Translations under genes and position numbers: made by a program
Shown: one piece after another, positions 1-6,832 of the stretch
How the letters are laid out: the number at the start of each line of letters is the position of its first letter
How positions within the stretch are numbered: position 1 is the first letter of the stretch
Source: Strigomonas culicis
Lineage: Eukaryota; Euglenozoa; Kinetoplastea; Trypanosomatida; Trypanosomatidae
NCBI GenBank assembly: GCA_000482145.1
Contig: AUXH01000503.1
Coordinates: forward strand, 1-14,227
Direction: 5' to 3'
Length of the DNA stretch: 14,227 nucleotides
The notes under the pieces: generated by a model
Database searches by the model: none
Seen by the model: only the letters and a program-made list of their open reading frames with translations
Told to the model about the DNA's origin: nothing

Positions 1-395
1 GAAGAGAGAGAGAGAGGCGCACAAAGTGAAGTGTTAAAAAAAAAACGAATATGCAGTTCACTAAAAAAAAAACGATATTTTTTTTTTCGAATGAGGAAGA
101 GAGAGCATGTATTCTTTAGTTTTTGGTGTTTGTTTCGTTTTGTTGATGCTGTTCCTTTTTTAAGAGGGATCGTTGCTTTTGTAAGGACAGCATTTTCTCC
201 ATATTGAAGCGAAGGGAGACACAAAAAGGAAGCGCTACGATCAGTTTGCTGTCGCCCTTTCTCAGTGCTGTTGCAGCTACAATAAAAAAGAAGAGAAAAA
301 TGCTCTTGTTTTTGGTTTGTCTTGTTTGTTTGTTTGTTTGTTTGTTTTAAGTACATCTTAGGCATGCAGCGGGAGCAGAGCCGCAGGCTCATCCG
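1..395. other. Intergenic region downstream of glycerol dehydrogenase
   Basis: This AT-rich stretch contains no supported gene. It should hold the 3' untranslated region and polyadenylation area of the glycerol dehydrogenase gene, which is transcribed leftward. A GA-dinucleotide run at 1-17 reads as a CT tract on the minus strand and could be the trans-splicing pyrimidine tract of the next gene beyond the left edge. Short A and T homopolymers lie at about 35-90, and a TTTG repeat lies at 322-348. A reading frame at 322-876 on the plus strand is open, but it overlaps the real gene antisense and encodes no recognisable protein. Confidence 0.7.
322..348. repeat. TTTG tetranucleotide microsatellite
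   Basis: About six tandem TTTG units on the plus strand (CAAA on the transcribed strand) lie roughly 50 bases beyond the stop codon of the glycerol dehydrogenase gene, so probably in its 3' untranslated region. This is simple-sequence DNA with no visible function. Confidence 0.9.
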
Positions 396-1526
396 CTACT
401 GGCCCTTCCGAACGCGCCCGTACGCGTCGGCCGACCGGATGCTGGCGACAACCGCCTCCGGCGTCACAACACCCGCCTCGCAGTGGATCGTCTCGCCCGC
501 CGCCGTCGCGAGCGCCGCGACGCGCTGCAGCTTCTCGTCCGTCGCGTCCACGATGCCGATGTCGGCGAGTGTGGTGGGCAGTCCCACCTGCTCGCAGAAG
601 GCGAAGACCGTGTCGATGAGCTGCGCCGGCCGGTCCGCGAGGAACAGCGAGGCGAGCACGCCGACAGCGACCTTCTCGCCGTGCCAGAAGTGGTGCGTCT
701 CGTCGAGCGCCGTCAGGCCGTTGTGGATCGCGTGCGCGGCGCCGAGCCCGCAGCTCTCGAAGCCGAGGCCCGACAGCAGCACGTTCGCCTCGATCACCCG
801 CTCCAGCGCCGGGCACGGCGCACGCACCTCGCACGCCCTCCGCGCGAGGACGCCGTACTCCAACAGCGTCTCGTAGCACATGCGGGCGAGGCCCAGCGCG
901 GTGTAGCTGCCCATGTACCCGGTCATGTTACCGCTGTGCGTGCGAAAGGCAGACTCCGCCTCGAAGTAGGTCGCCAGCGCGTCGCCCATGCCGGCGATGA
1001 GGAAGCGCACCGGGGCGCGGCTGATGACGGCGCTGTCCACCAGCACGAGCTGGGGGTTCTGCGGCAACACGAGGTAGCGGCTGAAGGCGCCCTGCTCCGT
1101 GTAGATGACGGAGAGCGCGCTGCACGGCGCGTCACTGGAGGCGAGCGTGGGCACCACCGCCACGGGCACCCGCAGCGCGTGCGCGACGGCCTTCACCGTG
1201 TCCAGCGTCTTGCCGCCACCGATGCCGGCGACGGCCTGCACGGAGTGCCGCGACAGCCGCGCGATCTCCGCGTCACAGCACTCGCGCGCAAAGACCTCGG
1301 TGGTCGCCTCGACGTGGCCGGCCAGCGACGCGCCGATAGCGCCGCCCAGCGTCTCGGCGACGAACGGGTCCTGCACGACGAGCACCTTCTTGGCGCCGAG
1401 CCGCGCCAGCTCGCCGCCGAGGAGACCGAGCGCGCCCGGCCCCTGCACGTAGCGCCCAGGGAAGATGGACGTGCGGATGGTCGGGTGCAGGGCCGGCGCG
1501 GCGAGTCGTCTCGAGAGGCGCTGCAT
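396..1526 (-). CDS. gldA: Glycerol dehydrogenase (bacterial GldA type, iron/zinc-dependent alcohol dehydrogenase superfamily)
   Basis: The product has 376 residues, close to bacterial GldA (about 367) plus an N-terminal extension. The family catalyses NAD+-dependent oxidation of glycerol to dihydroxyacetone. Visible landmarks are the GKYVQG-like start of the fold (here GRYVQG, residues 24-29), the dinucleotide-binding GGGK loop at 103-106 followed by TLDT, and the metal ligands Asp182 (in GMGDALATYFEA), His265 (in GAAHAIHNG) and His282 (in WHGEK). The 83- and 17-residue ligand spacing matches what I recall of E. coli GldA. Residues 1-20 have four Arg and no acidic residue and precede the conserved domain, so they may be a mitochondrial-type presequence. 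There is no C-terminal SKL-like signal. The start is the ATG at 1524-1526, and an in-frame stop lies just upstream at 1542-1544. The gene is last in the visible array. The family is mainly bacterial, so lateral acquisition is plausible but not shown here. Identity is firm; location is inference. Confidence 0.93.
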   Translation of the reverse strand: MQRLSRRLAAPALHPTIRTSIFPGRYVQGPGALGLLGGELARLGAKKVLVVQDPFVAETLGGAIGASLAGHVEATTEVFARECCDAEIARLSRHSVQAVAGIGGGKTLDTVKAVAHALRVPVAVVPTLASSDAPCSALSVIYTEQGAFSRYLVLPQNPQLVLVDSAVISRAPVRFLIAGMGDALATYFEAESAFRTHSGNMTGYMGSYTALGLARMCYETLLEYGVLARRACEVRAPCPALERVIEANVLLSGLGFESCGLGAAHAIHNGLTALDETHHFWHGEKVAVGVLASLFLADRPAQLIDTVFAFCEQVGLPTTLADIGIVDATDEKLQRVAALATAAGETIHCEAGVVTPEAVVASIRSADAYGRVRKGQ

Positions 1527-1615
1527 GGTGAGGAGGGTGCGTTAAATATAAGAGGTAAGGGTGTGGTAAAGGGTGAAGGGAAAATAGAAAATGAGCACAA
1601 AAAAGAAAAAAAACG
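1527..1615 (-). promoter_or_regulatory. AG-free pyrimidine tract abutting the glycerol dehydrogenase start
   Basis: On the minus strand these 89 bases are pyrimidine-rich and contain no AG dinucleotide (no CT on the plus strand). The first AG after the tract is at 1521-1522, inside codon 2 (CAG) of the gene. An AG before the tract is at 1616-1617. In trypanosomatids the spliced leader is normally joined at the first AG after a pyrimidine tract, so this tract should either be non-functional or direct splicing that removes the start codon. Confidence 0.55.
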
Positions 1616-1708
1616 CTCAGTTCAACTATCCTCTTCGTTTTTTTTTTTGCTGTTGTTGCTGTTTTGTTGTTGACGGTTCTGTGGATGTTGAAGAATGAGA
1701 AACGGGTT

Positions 1709-1768
1709 CTTTAAAATGGGGGAAAGAAAAAAGAACAAGATGAAAGATGCAAGTGCAAAAGAAAACGT
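1709..1768 (-). promoter_or_regulatory. Candidate trans-splicing tract and acceptor for glycerol dehydrogenase
   Basis: On the minus strand, 1714-1768 is pyrimidine-rich and is followed by an AG at 1709-1710 (context TTTAAAG). Splicing here would give a 5' untranslated region of about 182 bases. I see no ATG on the minus strand between this AG and the annotated start, so this acceptor would leave the full-length protein as the first open frame. This is a pattern-based assignment only. Confidence 0.45.
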
Positions 1769-1877
1769 TCAGTGAGGAGTTTTAAAAAAAGAAAAACAGA
1801 GATATACAATCATGTGTACCCCGACTACGCATGTATACTGAAATAAAGAACGGAAAAACGCAGCACATACATTCTTT

Positions 1878-1905
1878 ATTACTATTATTATTATTATTAT
1901 GATTA
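1878..1905. repeat. ATT trinucleotide microsatellite
   Basis: The core 1883-1900 is an uninterrupted tandem of TAT/ATT triplets, with degenerate flanks. It lies in the spacer, probably in the 3' untranslated or polyadenylation area of the upstream CobW_C-like gene. Confidence 0.9.
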
Positions 1906-2276
1906 TCAGTGGCTTAATTGGATTTTATTATTACTCTAATTATTGTTTTTGTTGTTTTTTTTTCCAAATTAAGTAATTAAACGCAGACGTTACATTATTA
2001 TTAAAAAAAAGTTAAAAATGATAATAATAACAAGGATAACAGGAAAAGTATAAATGAAAATGCTGTGTCGATAGTGTCGTAATAACAAAGAGAGCATTCA
2101 TTTTTTCTCACCGATCTGGTCTTGGAAACGAGAAAAAAAATGAAACAAAAAAGTAGATGCACATACACACCCAGGAAGGACAGCAAAGGAGGGAACTGAA
2201 AGAGAGATCAACAAAAGGAGGACAAGCAAAAAATAAAACGAAAGATAAATAAAGACGTGTGGTGCCTCTGCGCTCC

Positions 2277-5200
2277 TCAGACCGTCTCCTCCTCTTCCTC
2301 CTCCTCGTCCTCCTCGTCCCACGCCGGCAGCGGGTCCTGCACCGCGGCCGCGTCCTCGCCATCGCGCTCCGGGGCGTAGAGAAGCTCCGTGAGGAGCTGC
2401 GCGGCGGTCTGCCGCACCTCGCGCTCCACCTCCGCGGCGCGCTCGTCGTCGGCGCCGGCGGGCGCCAGCCACACCAGCAGCCGCAGCGTGCTGGCGCGCG
2501 GGCCGCCGGCCCACGGCTCACCGGCCTCGACCGCGAGGCAGCGGTCGCGCATGTTCAGTGTGACCGCGACCGCGTAGTCAGGCCGCGTGGAGACCCACAG
2601 GCTGCCCTGCACAAGCAGCAGCAGCGCCGCGCGGTCCTGGTACAGCGGCGTCAGCGCGAGCGTGCCGGGCTGCGTGTAGTGCGCGAGCGCGGCGGCCGAG
2701 ACCGGCGTCGCGGTCTCCTGCAGCCGCAGGAAGCACCACGTCGGCGACGCGCTCGGGGCCGCGGCCAGCGGGTGCGCGCGGTCGAGCAGCACCGGCTGCG
2801 GCGGGTGCACCTCGGGCACCGGCGACGCCGCGTAGGACGGGAGGCGGAAGCGGAAGAAGGCGATGTCCTCACTCAGCAGCCGCGCCCACTGCAGCAGCGC
2901 CTCCATGTGCGCCGCGGCGGTGGCGGGGTCGCGGCCGGCGGGGCCCGGCCCGCTCGTGCGCGAGCCGTGCCGCACGCCGAGCAGCGGCGGCTCCTCCGTC
3001 GGCACGTAGAAGAGCGCGTCGGAGAGGGTGACGGCGCGGCTCAGGAGGTCCCACACCATCTCCTTCTTCTCCAGGTGCGGCAGCACGGTGGAGGAGGAAA
3101 CGGACGCGGAGAAGGCGGAGTCCGCGTCGTCGCTGAAGAGCTGCGCGACGACGTGCTGGTACACGAGTGTGAGGAACTGCACCTGCGCCCCGGTCTCCTC
3201 CGTCAGGGGAAAGATGTAGTGGTGGCAGAAGTGGTAGATGTCGTTCTCCTCCGTCAGCTCGCCGCTCGTCGCGCAGCTGAAGCTGCTGTTCGTGTGCAGC
3301 AGCCAGTTGTTCCACACAATGACGAGCGACTTGTGCTGCTGGTGCGCGTCGCGCGCGGCGTGCTCGAGCTCCTCGTGCGTGCGCGCGGTCACGACGCTGC
3401 CGTTCGTCTTGGTGGCGCTAAACCACAGCAGCGCGTCGCCGCACTCGCCCGCCATGCTGCACACAGACAGCAGCAGCGCGGTCGACTGCAGCCGCTCGTA
3501 GGAGATGGTGAAGCCGTGGTCCTCCTGGTTGTAGCCCGGGAACACCAGCACGAACACATTGAGGCCCTCGAGTGAGGGGTGCGCGTGGCGGCCGGCGGCC
3601 GCGGGCGCCGCCGCCGGTCCTGCAATAGCCATCGCGGAGTTGTACAGCGGCGTAATGGCGTCGCCGAACACGCCGCAGCCCTTCACCGGCGTGAAGAGCC
3701 CGACGCGGTGGGCGTCGCGCAGCTGCTGCTCCACCGCCCGCACGACGCGCGCCTCCTCCGGCGAGCGCTCGAGTAGCTGCAAGGCGCGCGTGTAGCCGAC
3801 GAAGTCGTAGGGCTCCGCCGGCTCCAGCTCGTCCTCGAGCAGGTCGCTCGCCGCGCCGCGCGGCGGCGGGCACACCGCGAGGGCGGTGTAGATGGTGACG
3901 CAGAGCACCGCCGGCGGCGCCGCGGCCGCCTCGCCGGCCTCCGTCAGCACCTCGCGCAGCTCCTGCTGCTCCGCGTCGGCGAGCGGCAGGTAGTACACGA
4001 CCGGCGCGAGGTAGGAGGGGATGTAGAAGTTCTCGCTGCTGACGTCGCAGGCCTCGCAGAGCGCGCGCATCGCGCAGTCCAGCGCCGTCTCGCTCGCCTC
4101 CTGGTGCGGCACGTGCGGGATGAAGAGCGCCTCCGCCGCGCCGGCCGCCGGCGGCTCGCCGTCGTCCTTGTCGCGCAGCTCGCGCACGAGGGCGCACTTG
4201 CGGCCGCGGATGAGCAGCGCTCCGTAGTGGTGGGCGATGGCCGACGTGTTGTAGGTCAGCGGCAGCTCCGCGAGGGAGGCGCCGACGGAGAAGGACTGCT
4301 TCTCCTCCTTGCGGCTCATGTAGCGCGCCTCGAGCGCGTGCAGCGAAGTGCAGCCGACGACGCTGCGGCGGATGGAGGCCGCGAAGGTGATCGCCGGCGG
4401 GAGCGCGGCCGCCTTCTTCGGCTTCGCGGCCGCGGCGGGGGGGCCCTCCGCCGGCAGGCACACGTCCAGCCCGCTCACGCGCACACAGCCCTCCGTCGTG
4501 CTGACGAGGCCCGCCGCGGGGTCCAGCAGCCGGCCCTCGACCAGCACGCGCGCTGGCTCCTTCGCGACCTGCAGCGCCGTCACGCCGGGCAGCAGCAGCA
4601 CCGCGCCGTCCGCGGCGGCCGCGGGCGGGGCGGCGCCGTGGTCGCCGCTGCAGGGGACGCCGCCGTGGCTGTGGCCGTGGCCGTCCGCGTCGTGCGCGTG
4701 GGCGTGGGCGTGGGCGTGGGCGTGGGCGTGGGCGTGGGCGTCTTCCGTCTCGTGGTGGTGGCCCTCCACCGCCTCCTCCTCCGCCTCGTCCTCCTCCGCC
4801 TCCCACTCTTCTTCCTCCTCCTCGTGCGCCTCCTCGTCCGGCGCCTCCTCGTCCTCCCAGCCCGTCGTGTGGAGTGGGCTCGGCCGGGGGTACTGCTCCA
4901 CCCCTTTTGTCTGCTTGCTGAACACAAAGTCGATGCGGTAGACGCGCGGGGCCTGGTAGCGCTGGTTCGTATCCACGACCGTCCCGTCGGCCTTCACCCC
5001 TGCCTCGCGCGCGACCGCGGCGAAGAGCGAGGGCGTGACGTCGCAGGAAACGGTGAAGCCGCGGAGGAGGCCGGCGCTCTGCAGTGAGGTCAGCAGCTGC
5101 TGCCACGGCGCGCCCTCCGCGAGCGTCTTGACCAGCACAACGACCTCCGGCGGGGGGTACGCCCGCTCCGCCTCCGACCACGACGTGTGGCGCGCGCGCT

Positions 5201-5762
5201 GCAAGGCCGCGGCCAGCCGCTCGAAGGCGGCCGGCGGCGGCGGGCACACGAGCAGCAGCCGGCGGAAGTAGCGGTCGGGGTGACCGAGGTGCTTCTCGCC
5301 CATCAGCGCAAACTTGAAGCCGAGGTAGGCCGACACGCCGGCGGCGACGAGCGTGCCGTCGTGCGGGTTCAGCTTGGCGATCACGTTGCCGAGCTGCTTC
5401 AGCAGCGGCCCGACCACCGCCCCGTTCTGCAGCTCCTCGCGCTCGTGCTGCGGCGTCGCGGTCGTCAGCGGTGTTGTGTCCGCAAGGTAGAGCGCGTGCG
5501 TCGTGTTGGGCTGCATCTGGAAGACGGTGTCCGCGAGCGGCTTCCACTGCACGCACGGGTGCGGCAGCGGCGCCGGCTTGCCGTCGCCGCTATTCGCCGC
5601 CGGCGCGCTGCTCTTTGTCTTGAGGACGCAGATGGGCTGCTCGGGCGCAAAGACGACGTTGTAGATTGGGCGTGTGTTCGCAAAGGCGAAGAGGCGGACG
5701 CTGGTGTCGCGCGCTGTACCCAGCACGCAGTCCTGGTGAACCCGCTTGTCCAAACGACTCAT
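2277..5762 (-). CDS. Large protein with acidic/His-rich linker, Nudix-like segment and CobW C-terminal-like domain
   Basis: The product has 1161 residues and no signal peptide or membrane segment. Parts in order: residues 1-290, an unrecognised, apparently alternating alpha/beta region; 302-333, strongly acidic; 335-366, His-rich, with eight alternating His-Ala at 343-357 followed by GHGHSHGG; 500-595, a segment resembling a Nudix domain (GALLIRGRKCALVRE at 514-528, then a degenerate Nudix box around E558-V574); 730-920, unrecognised; 965-1130, like the C-terminal domain of CobW/COG0523 metallochaperones (QGSLWVSTRPDYA at 1052-1064, then a Gly-x-Pro-Trp at 1081-1084 and a hydrophobic strand LRLLVWLAP); 1149-1160, an acidic tail. 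CobW proteins normally join this domain to a P-loop GTPase that inserts or delivers metal. I find no GxxxxGK[ST] motif here, so GTPase activity is not supported. The His and acidic clusters suggest metal binding. The start is the ATG at 5760-5762. Function is unassigned, and the CobW_C call is moderately sure. Confidence 0.85.
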   Translation of the reverse strand: MSRLDKRVHQDCVLGTARDTSVRLFAFANTRPIYNVVFAPEQPICVLKTKSSAPAANSGDGKPAPLPHPCVQWKPLADTVFQMQPNTTHALYLADTTPLTTATPQHEREELQNGAVVGPLLKQLGNVIAKLNPHDGTLVAAGVSAYLGFKFALMGEKHLGHPDRYFRRLLLVCPPPPAAFERLAAALQRARHTSWSEAERAYPPPEVVVLVKTLAEGAPWQQLLTSLQSAGLLRGFTVSCDVTPSLFAAVAREAGVKADGTVVDTNQRYQAPRVYRIDFVFSKQTKGVEQYPRPSPLHTTGWEDEEAPDEEAHEEEEEEWEAEEDEAEEEAVEGHHHETEDAHAHAHAHAHAHAHAHDADGHGHSHGGVPCSGDHGAAPPAAAADGAVLLLPGVTALQVAKEPARVLVEGRLLDPAAGLVSTTEGCVRVSGLDVCLPAEGPPAAAAKPKKAAALPPAITFAASIRRSVVGCTSLHALEARYMSRKEEKQSFSVGASLAELPLTYNTSAIAHHYGALLIRGRKCALVRELRDKDDGEPPAAGAAEALFIPHVPHQEASETALDCAMRALCEACDVSSENFYIPSYLAPVVYYLPLADAEQQELREVLTEAGEAAAAPPAVLCVTIYTALAVCPPPRGAASDLLEDELEPAEPYDFVGYTRALQLLERSPEEARVVRAVEQQLRDAHRVGLFTPVKGCGVFGDAITPLYNSAMAIAGPAAAPAAAGRHAHPSLEGLNVFVLVFPGYNQEDHGFTISYERLQSTALLLSVCSMAGECGDALLWFSATKTNGSVVTARTHEELEHAARDAHQQHKSLVIVWNNWLLHTNSSFSCATSGELTEENDIYHFCHHYIFPLTEETGAQVQFLTLVYQHVVAQLFSDDADSAFSASVSSSTVLPHLEKKEMVWDLLSRAVTLSDALFYVPTEEPPLLGVRHGSRTSGPGPAGRDPATAAAHMEALLQWARLLSEDIAFFRFRLPSYAASPVPEVHPPQPVLLDRAHPLAAAPSASPTWCFLRLQETATPVSAAALAHYTQPGTLALTPLYQDRAALLLLVQGSLWVSTRPDYAVAVTLNMRDRCLAVEAGEPWAGGPRASTLRLLVWLAPAGADDERAAEVEREVRQTAAQLLTELLYAPERDGEDAAAVQDPLPAWDEEDEEEEEEETV
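4697..4741. repeat. CGTGGG hexanucleotide tandem repeat inside the coding sequence
   Basis: Seven and a half uninterrupted CGTGGG units (plus strand) encode the alternating His-Ala stretch (residues 343-357) of the CobW_C-like protein. Each unit adds one His-Ala pair, so slippage would change the number of histidines without shifting the frame. Confidence 0.92.
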
Positions 5763-6168
5763 TAAAGCGTATGTACGTACGTTGATGAAAATCGATAGGT
5801 TTTTGTTCTTTCGTTAATTCAGTATTGTTTTTTCTGCCGTAGGCGGTTTTTTTCCCGTTCTTCGTGTTAGTATGGGGTATTTTCAGTTGTTGCTGTTTTT
5901 AATTTACCTTTACTGTTTCAAGTTTGCTAGAGCCTTTATTTTTTTTTCTTTTTGAAGCGACGATAGTAAAAGAAAAAATAAGCTCTTTTTAAAAAAAAAA
6001 AGGAAGGAAACAAAAGAAACAAGACTGCTGAAAAGAAGAAGGAAAAGAAAGGGAAAAAAGAACAGTGTGAACCAACTAGATACATAACCAACTACGAGTG
6101 CAGGCCAACAAAAGTACACATGCAGCTATGCAGTTTCTTTTACTTTCTTTCTTTTTATGTTTCGCTCG
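5763..6168. other. Intergenic region between the ACR2-like and CobW_C-like genes
   Basis: This 406-base AT-rich spacer has no supported gene. The right half contains the purine-rich run (pyrimidine tract on the minus strand) expected for trans-splicing of the CobW_C-like transcript. The left half is T-rich on the plus strand. A short ACGTACGT-type palindrome lies near 5772-5780, just upstream of the CobW_C-like start. I attach no function to it. A small open frame at 5910-6119 is Phe/Leu/Ser homopolymer and is not credible. Confidence 0.75.
5983..6060 (-). promoter_or_regulatory. Candidate trans-splicing tract and acceptor for the CobW_C-like gene
   Basis: On the minus strand 5991-6060 is an almost uninterrupted pyrimidine run. 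AG dinucleotides follow at 5985-5986 and 5983-5984, and another lies at 5948-5949. These would give a 5' untranslated region of about 185-225 bases. No minus-strand ATG is visible between these sites and the start at 5762. Confidence 0.45.
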
Positions 6169-6555
6169 TTACAGGTACATGAGGTCAGGCCGTGCCTTGC
6201 CATACATGCCCTGGAACAGCTCAAAGCCGCCGCGCAGCACACACACGCGCGGCACGGTGCGCCCGAGGTCTCGGAGGACGGCCGCAAAACGGCTTGCGCC
6301 GCGCGGCCCTCGAATCTGCGACAGCGCACAGTGGAACACAACGGTGGTCTTGCCCTCCTCCGCGAGCCGCTCCGCCAGCGCGGTGTAGGCGGCCGTCGGC
6401 GAGGTCGCCGTGGGCAGGTGGAGGGAGGTGAGGATGAACCCCTCCGCCTCGCGGTCGCTGTCGCGACAGTCCACGATCGTGAGCTTTGCCGCCTCGGCAG
6501 GGTCGTCCAGCAGCGCGACGAGCTCCTCCGGCTCCATGTACGTGTAGCTCGCCAT
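6169..6555 (-). CDS. ACR2: Arsenate/antimonate reductase of the ACR2 type (rhodanese/Cdc25 fold)
   Basis: The product has 128 residues, close to Leishmania major ACR2 (about 127), and is a single rhodanese/Cdc25-like domain. Starting from the ATG at 6553-6555 it begins MASYTYMEPEEL, as in the Leishmania enzyme. The frame is open a few codons further, but only to a GTG, which I reject as a start. Visible features are the VDCRDSD strand-loop typical of rhodanese/Cdc25 folds (residues 28-34), the active-site loop HC-x5-R with His75, Cys76 and Arg82 (HCALSQIRG), and the C-terminal RGGFELF helix start followed by MYGKARPDLMYL. LmACR2 is known to reduce As(V) and Sb(V) using glutathione/glutaredoxin and to activate pentavalent antimonial drugs. 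It also has weak phosphatase activity. There is no targeting signal, so the protein is probably cytosolic. The catalytic Cys and Arg are intact. The same loop also fits a Cdc25-like tyrosine phosphatase, so substrate choice is inferred from similarity. Confidence 0.9.
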   Translation of the reverse strand: MASYTYMEPEELVALLDDPAEAAKLTIVDCRDSDREAEGFILTSLHLPTATSPTAAYTALAERLAEEGKTTVVFHCALSQIRGPRGASRFAAVLRDLGRTVPRVCVLRGGFELFQGMYGKARPDLMYL

Positions 6556-6587
6556 GGGGACCACTAGTGGGTGATGCTAAAAGTGTG

Positions 6588-6696
6588 CTGGCCGTGCGGC
6601 GACAGACAAGACGAGTGGAAAGAGTAGATCACCACCAAAAAAAAAAAGAGAGAGAGAAAAGAAAGGATAAAGAGAAAGGGAAAAAAAAACAGAAAT
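6588..6696 (-). promoter_or_regulatory. Candidate trans-splicing tract and acceptor for the ACR2-like gene
   Basis: The minus strand of 6637-6696 is a long pyrimidine run. The first AG after it is at 6588-6589 (GGCCAG), and a second, in a better TTTTAG context, is at 6577-6578. They would leave 5' untranslated regions of about 32 or 21 bases with no upstream ATG. Either choice puts the ATG at 6555 first and excludes use of the GTG further up. Confidence 0.5.
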
Positions 6697-6802
6697 ATGT
6701 TCTTACATGTGCATACACACAAAGTGTATGTAAGCTTCGCTTTTATGGTGGTTGGTCTCTCTCACTTTACCGTGTGTGTTTGTGCTTAACATTGCAACAG
6801 GC

Positions 6803-6832
6803 AATAATAATAATAATAATAATAATAATAAA
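6803..6832. repeat. AAT trinucleotide microsatellite
   Basis: Nearly ten uninterrupted AAT units on the plus strand, read as TTA/ATT on the transcribed strand. The repeat is about 225 bases past the ARF-GEF stop codon, so in its 3' untranslated region or between the two transcripts. Confidence 0.93.

Larger units (their letters stand above)
1527..2276. other. Intergenic region between the CobW_C-like gene and glycerol dehydrogenase
   Basis: This 750-base AT-rich spacer has no supported gene. Its right part should be the 3' untranslated region of the CobW_C-like gene. Its left part carries two pyrimidine tracts (minus strand) and the 5' untranslated region of glycerol dehydrogenase. An ATT microsatellite sits in the middle. 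Small open frames at 2001-2186 and 2098-2521 encode Phe/Leu/Ser-rich homopolymer products and look fortuitous. Confidence 0.75.

Noticed and set aside
1482..1508. PTS2 glycosomal signal in the glycerol dehydrogenase N-terminus
   Set aside because: Arg-Leu-x5-His fits, but the central hydrophobic position and the last Leu/Ala are prolines. The C-terminus (KGQ) is not a PTS1.
483..1673. 396-codon plus-strand frame opposite glycerol dehydrogenase
   Set aside because: It covers a gene with intact catalytic residues on the minus strand. Its end runs into spacer homopolymers coding for Lys/Phe/Leu runs.
2259..3575. 438-codon plus-strand frame opposite the CobW_C-like gene
   Set aside because: Antisense shadow in GC-rich DNA with Arg/Val-rich composition. 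All supported genes run on the other strand.
4697..4741. CGTGGG repeat as an interstitial telomere or regulatory repeat
   Set aside because: Kinetoplastid telomeres are TTAGGG. This hexamer is in frame in a coding region and simply encodes His-Ala.
4660..4760. His-rich tract as evidence of a ZIP/CDF zinc transporter
   Set aside because: The protein has no membrane-spanning segments, so a transporter is ruled out.
3418..5556. 712-codon minus-strand frame overlapping the CobW_C-like gene
   Set aside because: Arg/Gly/Ala/Pro-rich shadow. It shows homopolymer translation of the acidic/His repeats and no recognisable fold.
6556..6564. GTG start three codons upstream of the ACR2-like ATG
   Set aside because: Trypanosomatid nuclear genes start at ATG, family members begin at the equivalent of the ATG at 6555, and candidate splice sites fit it.
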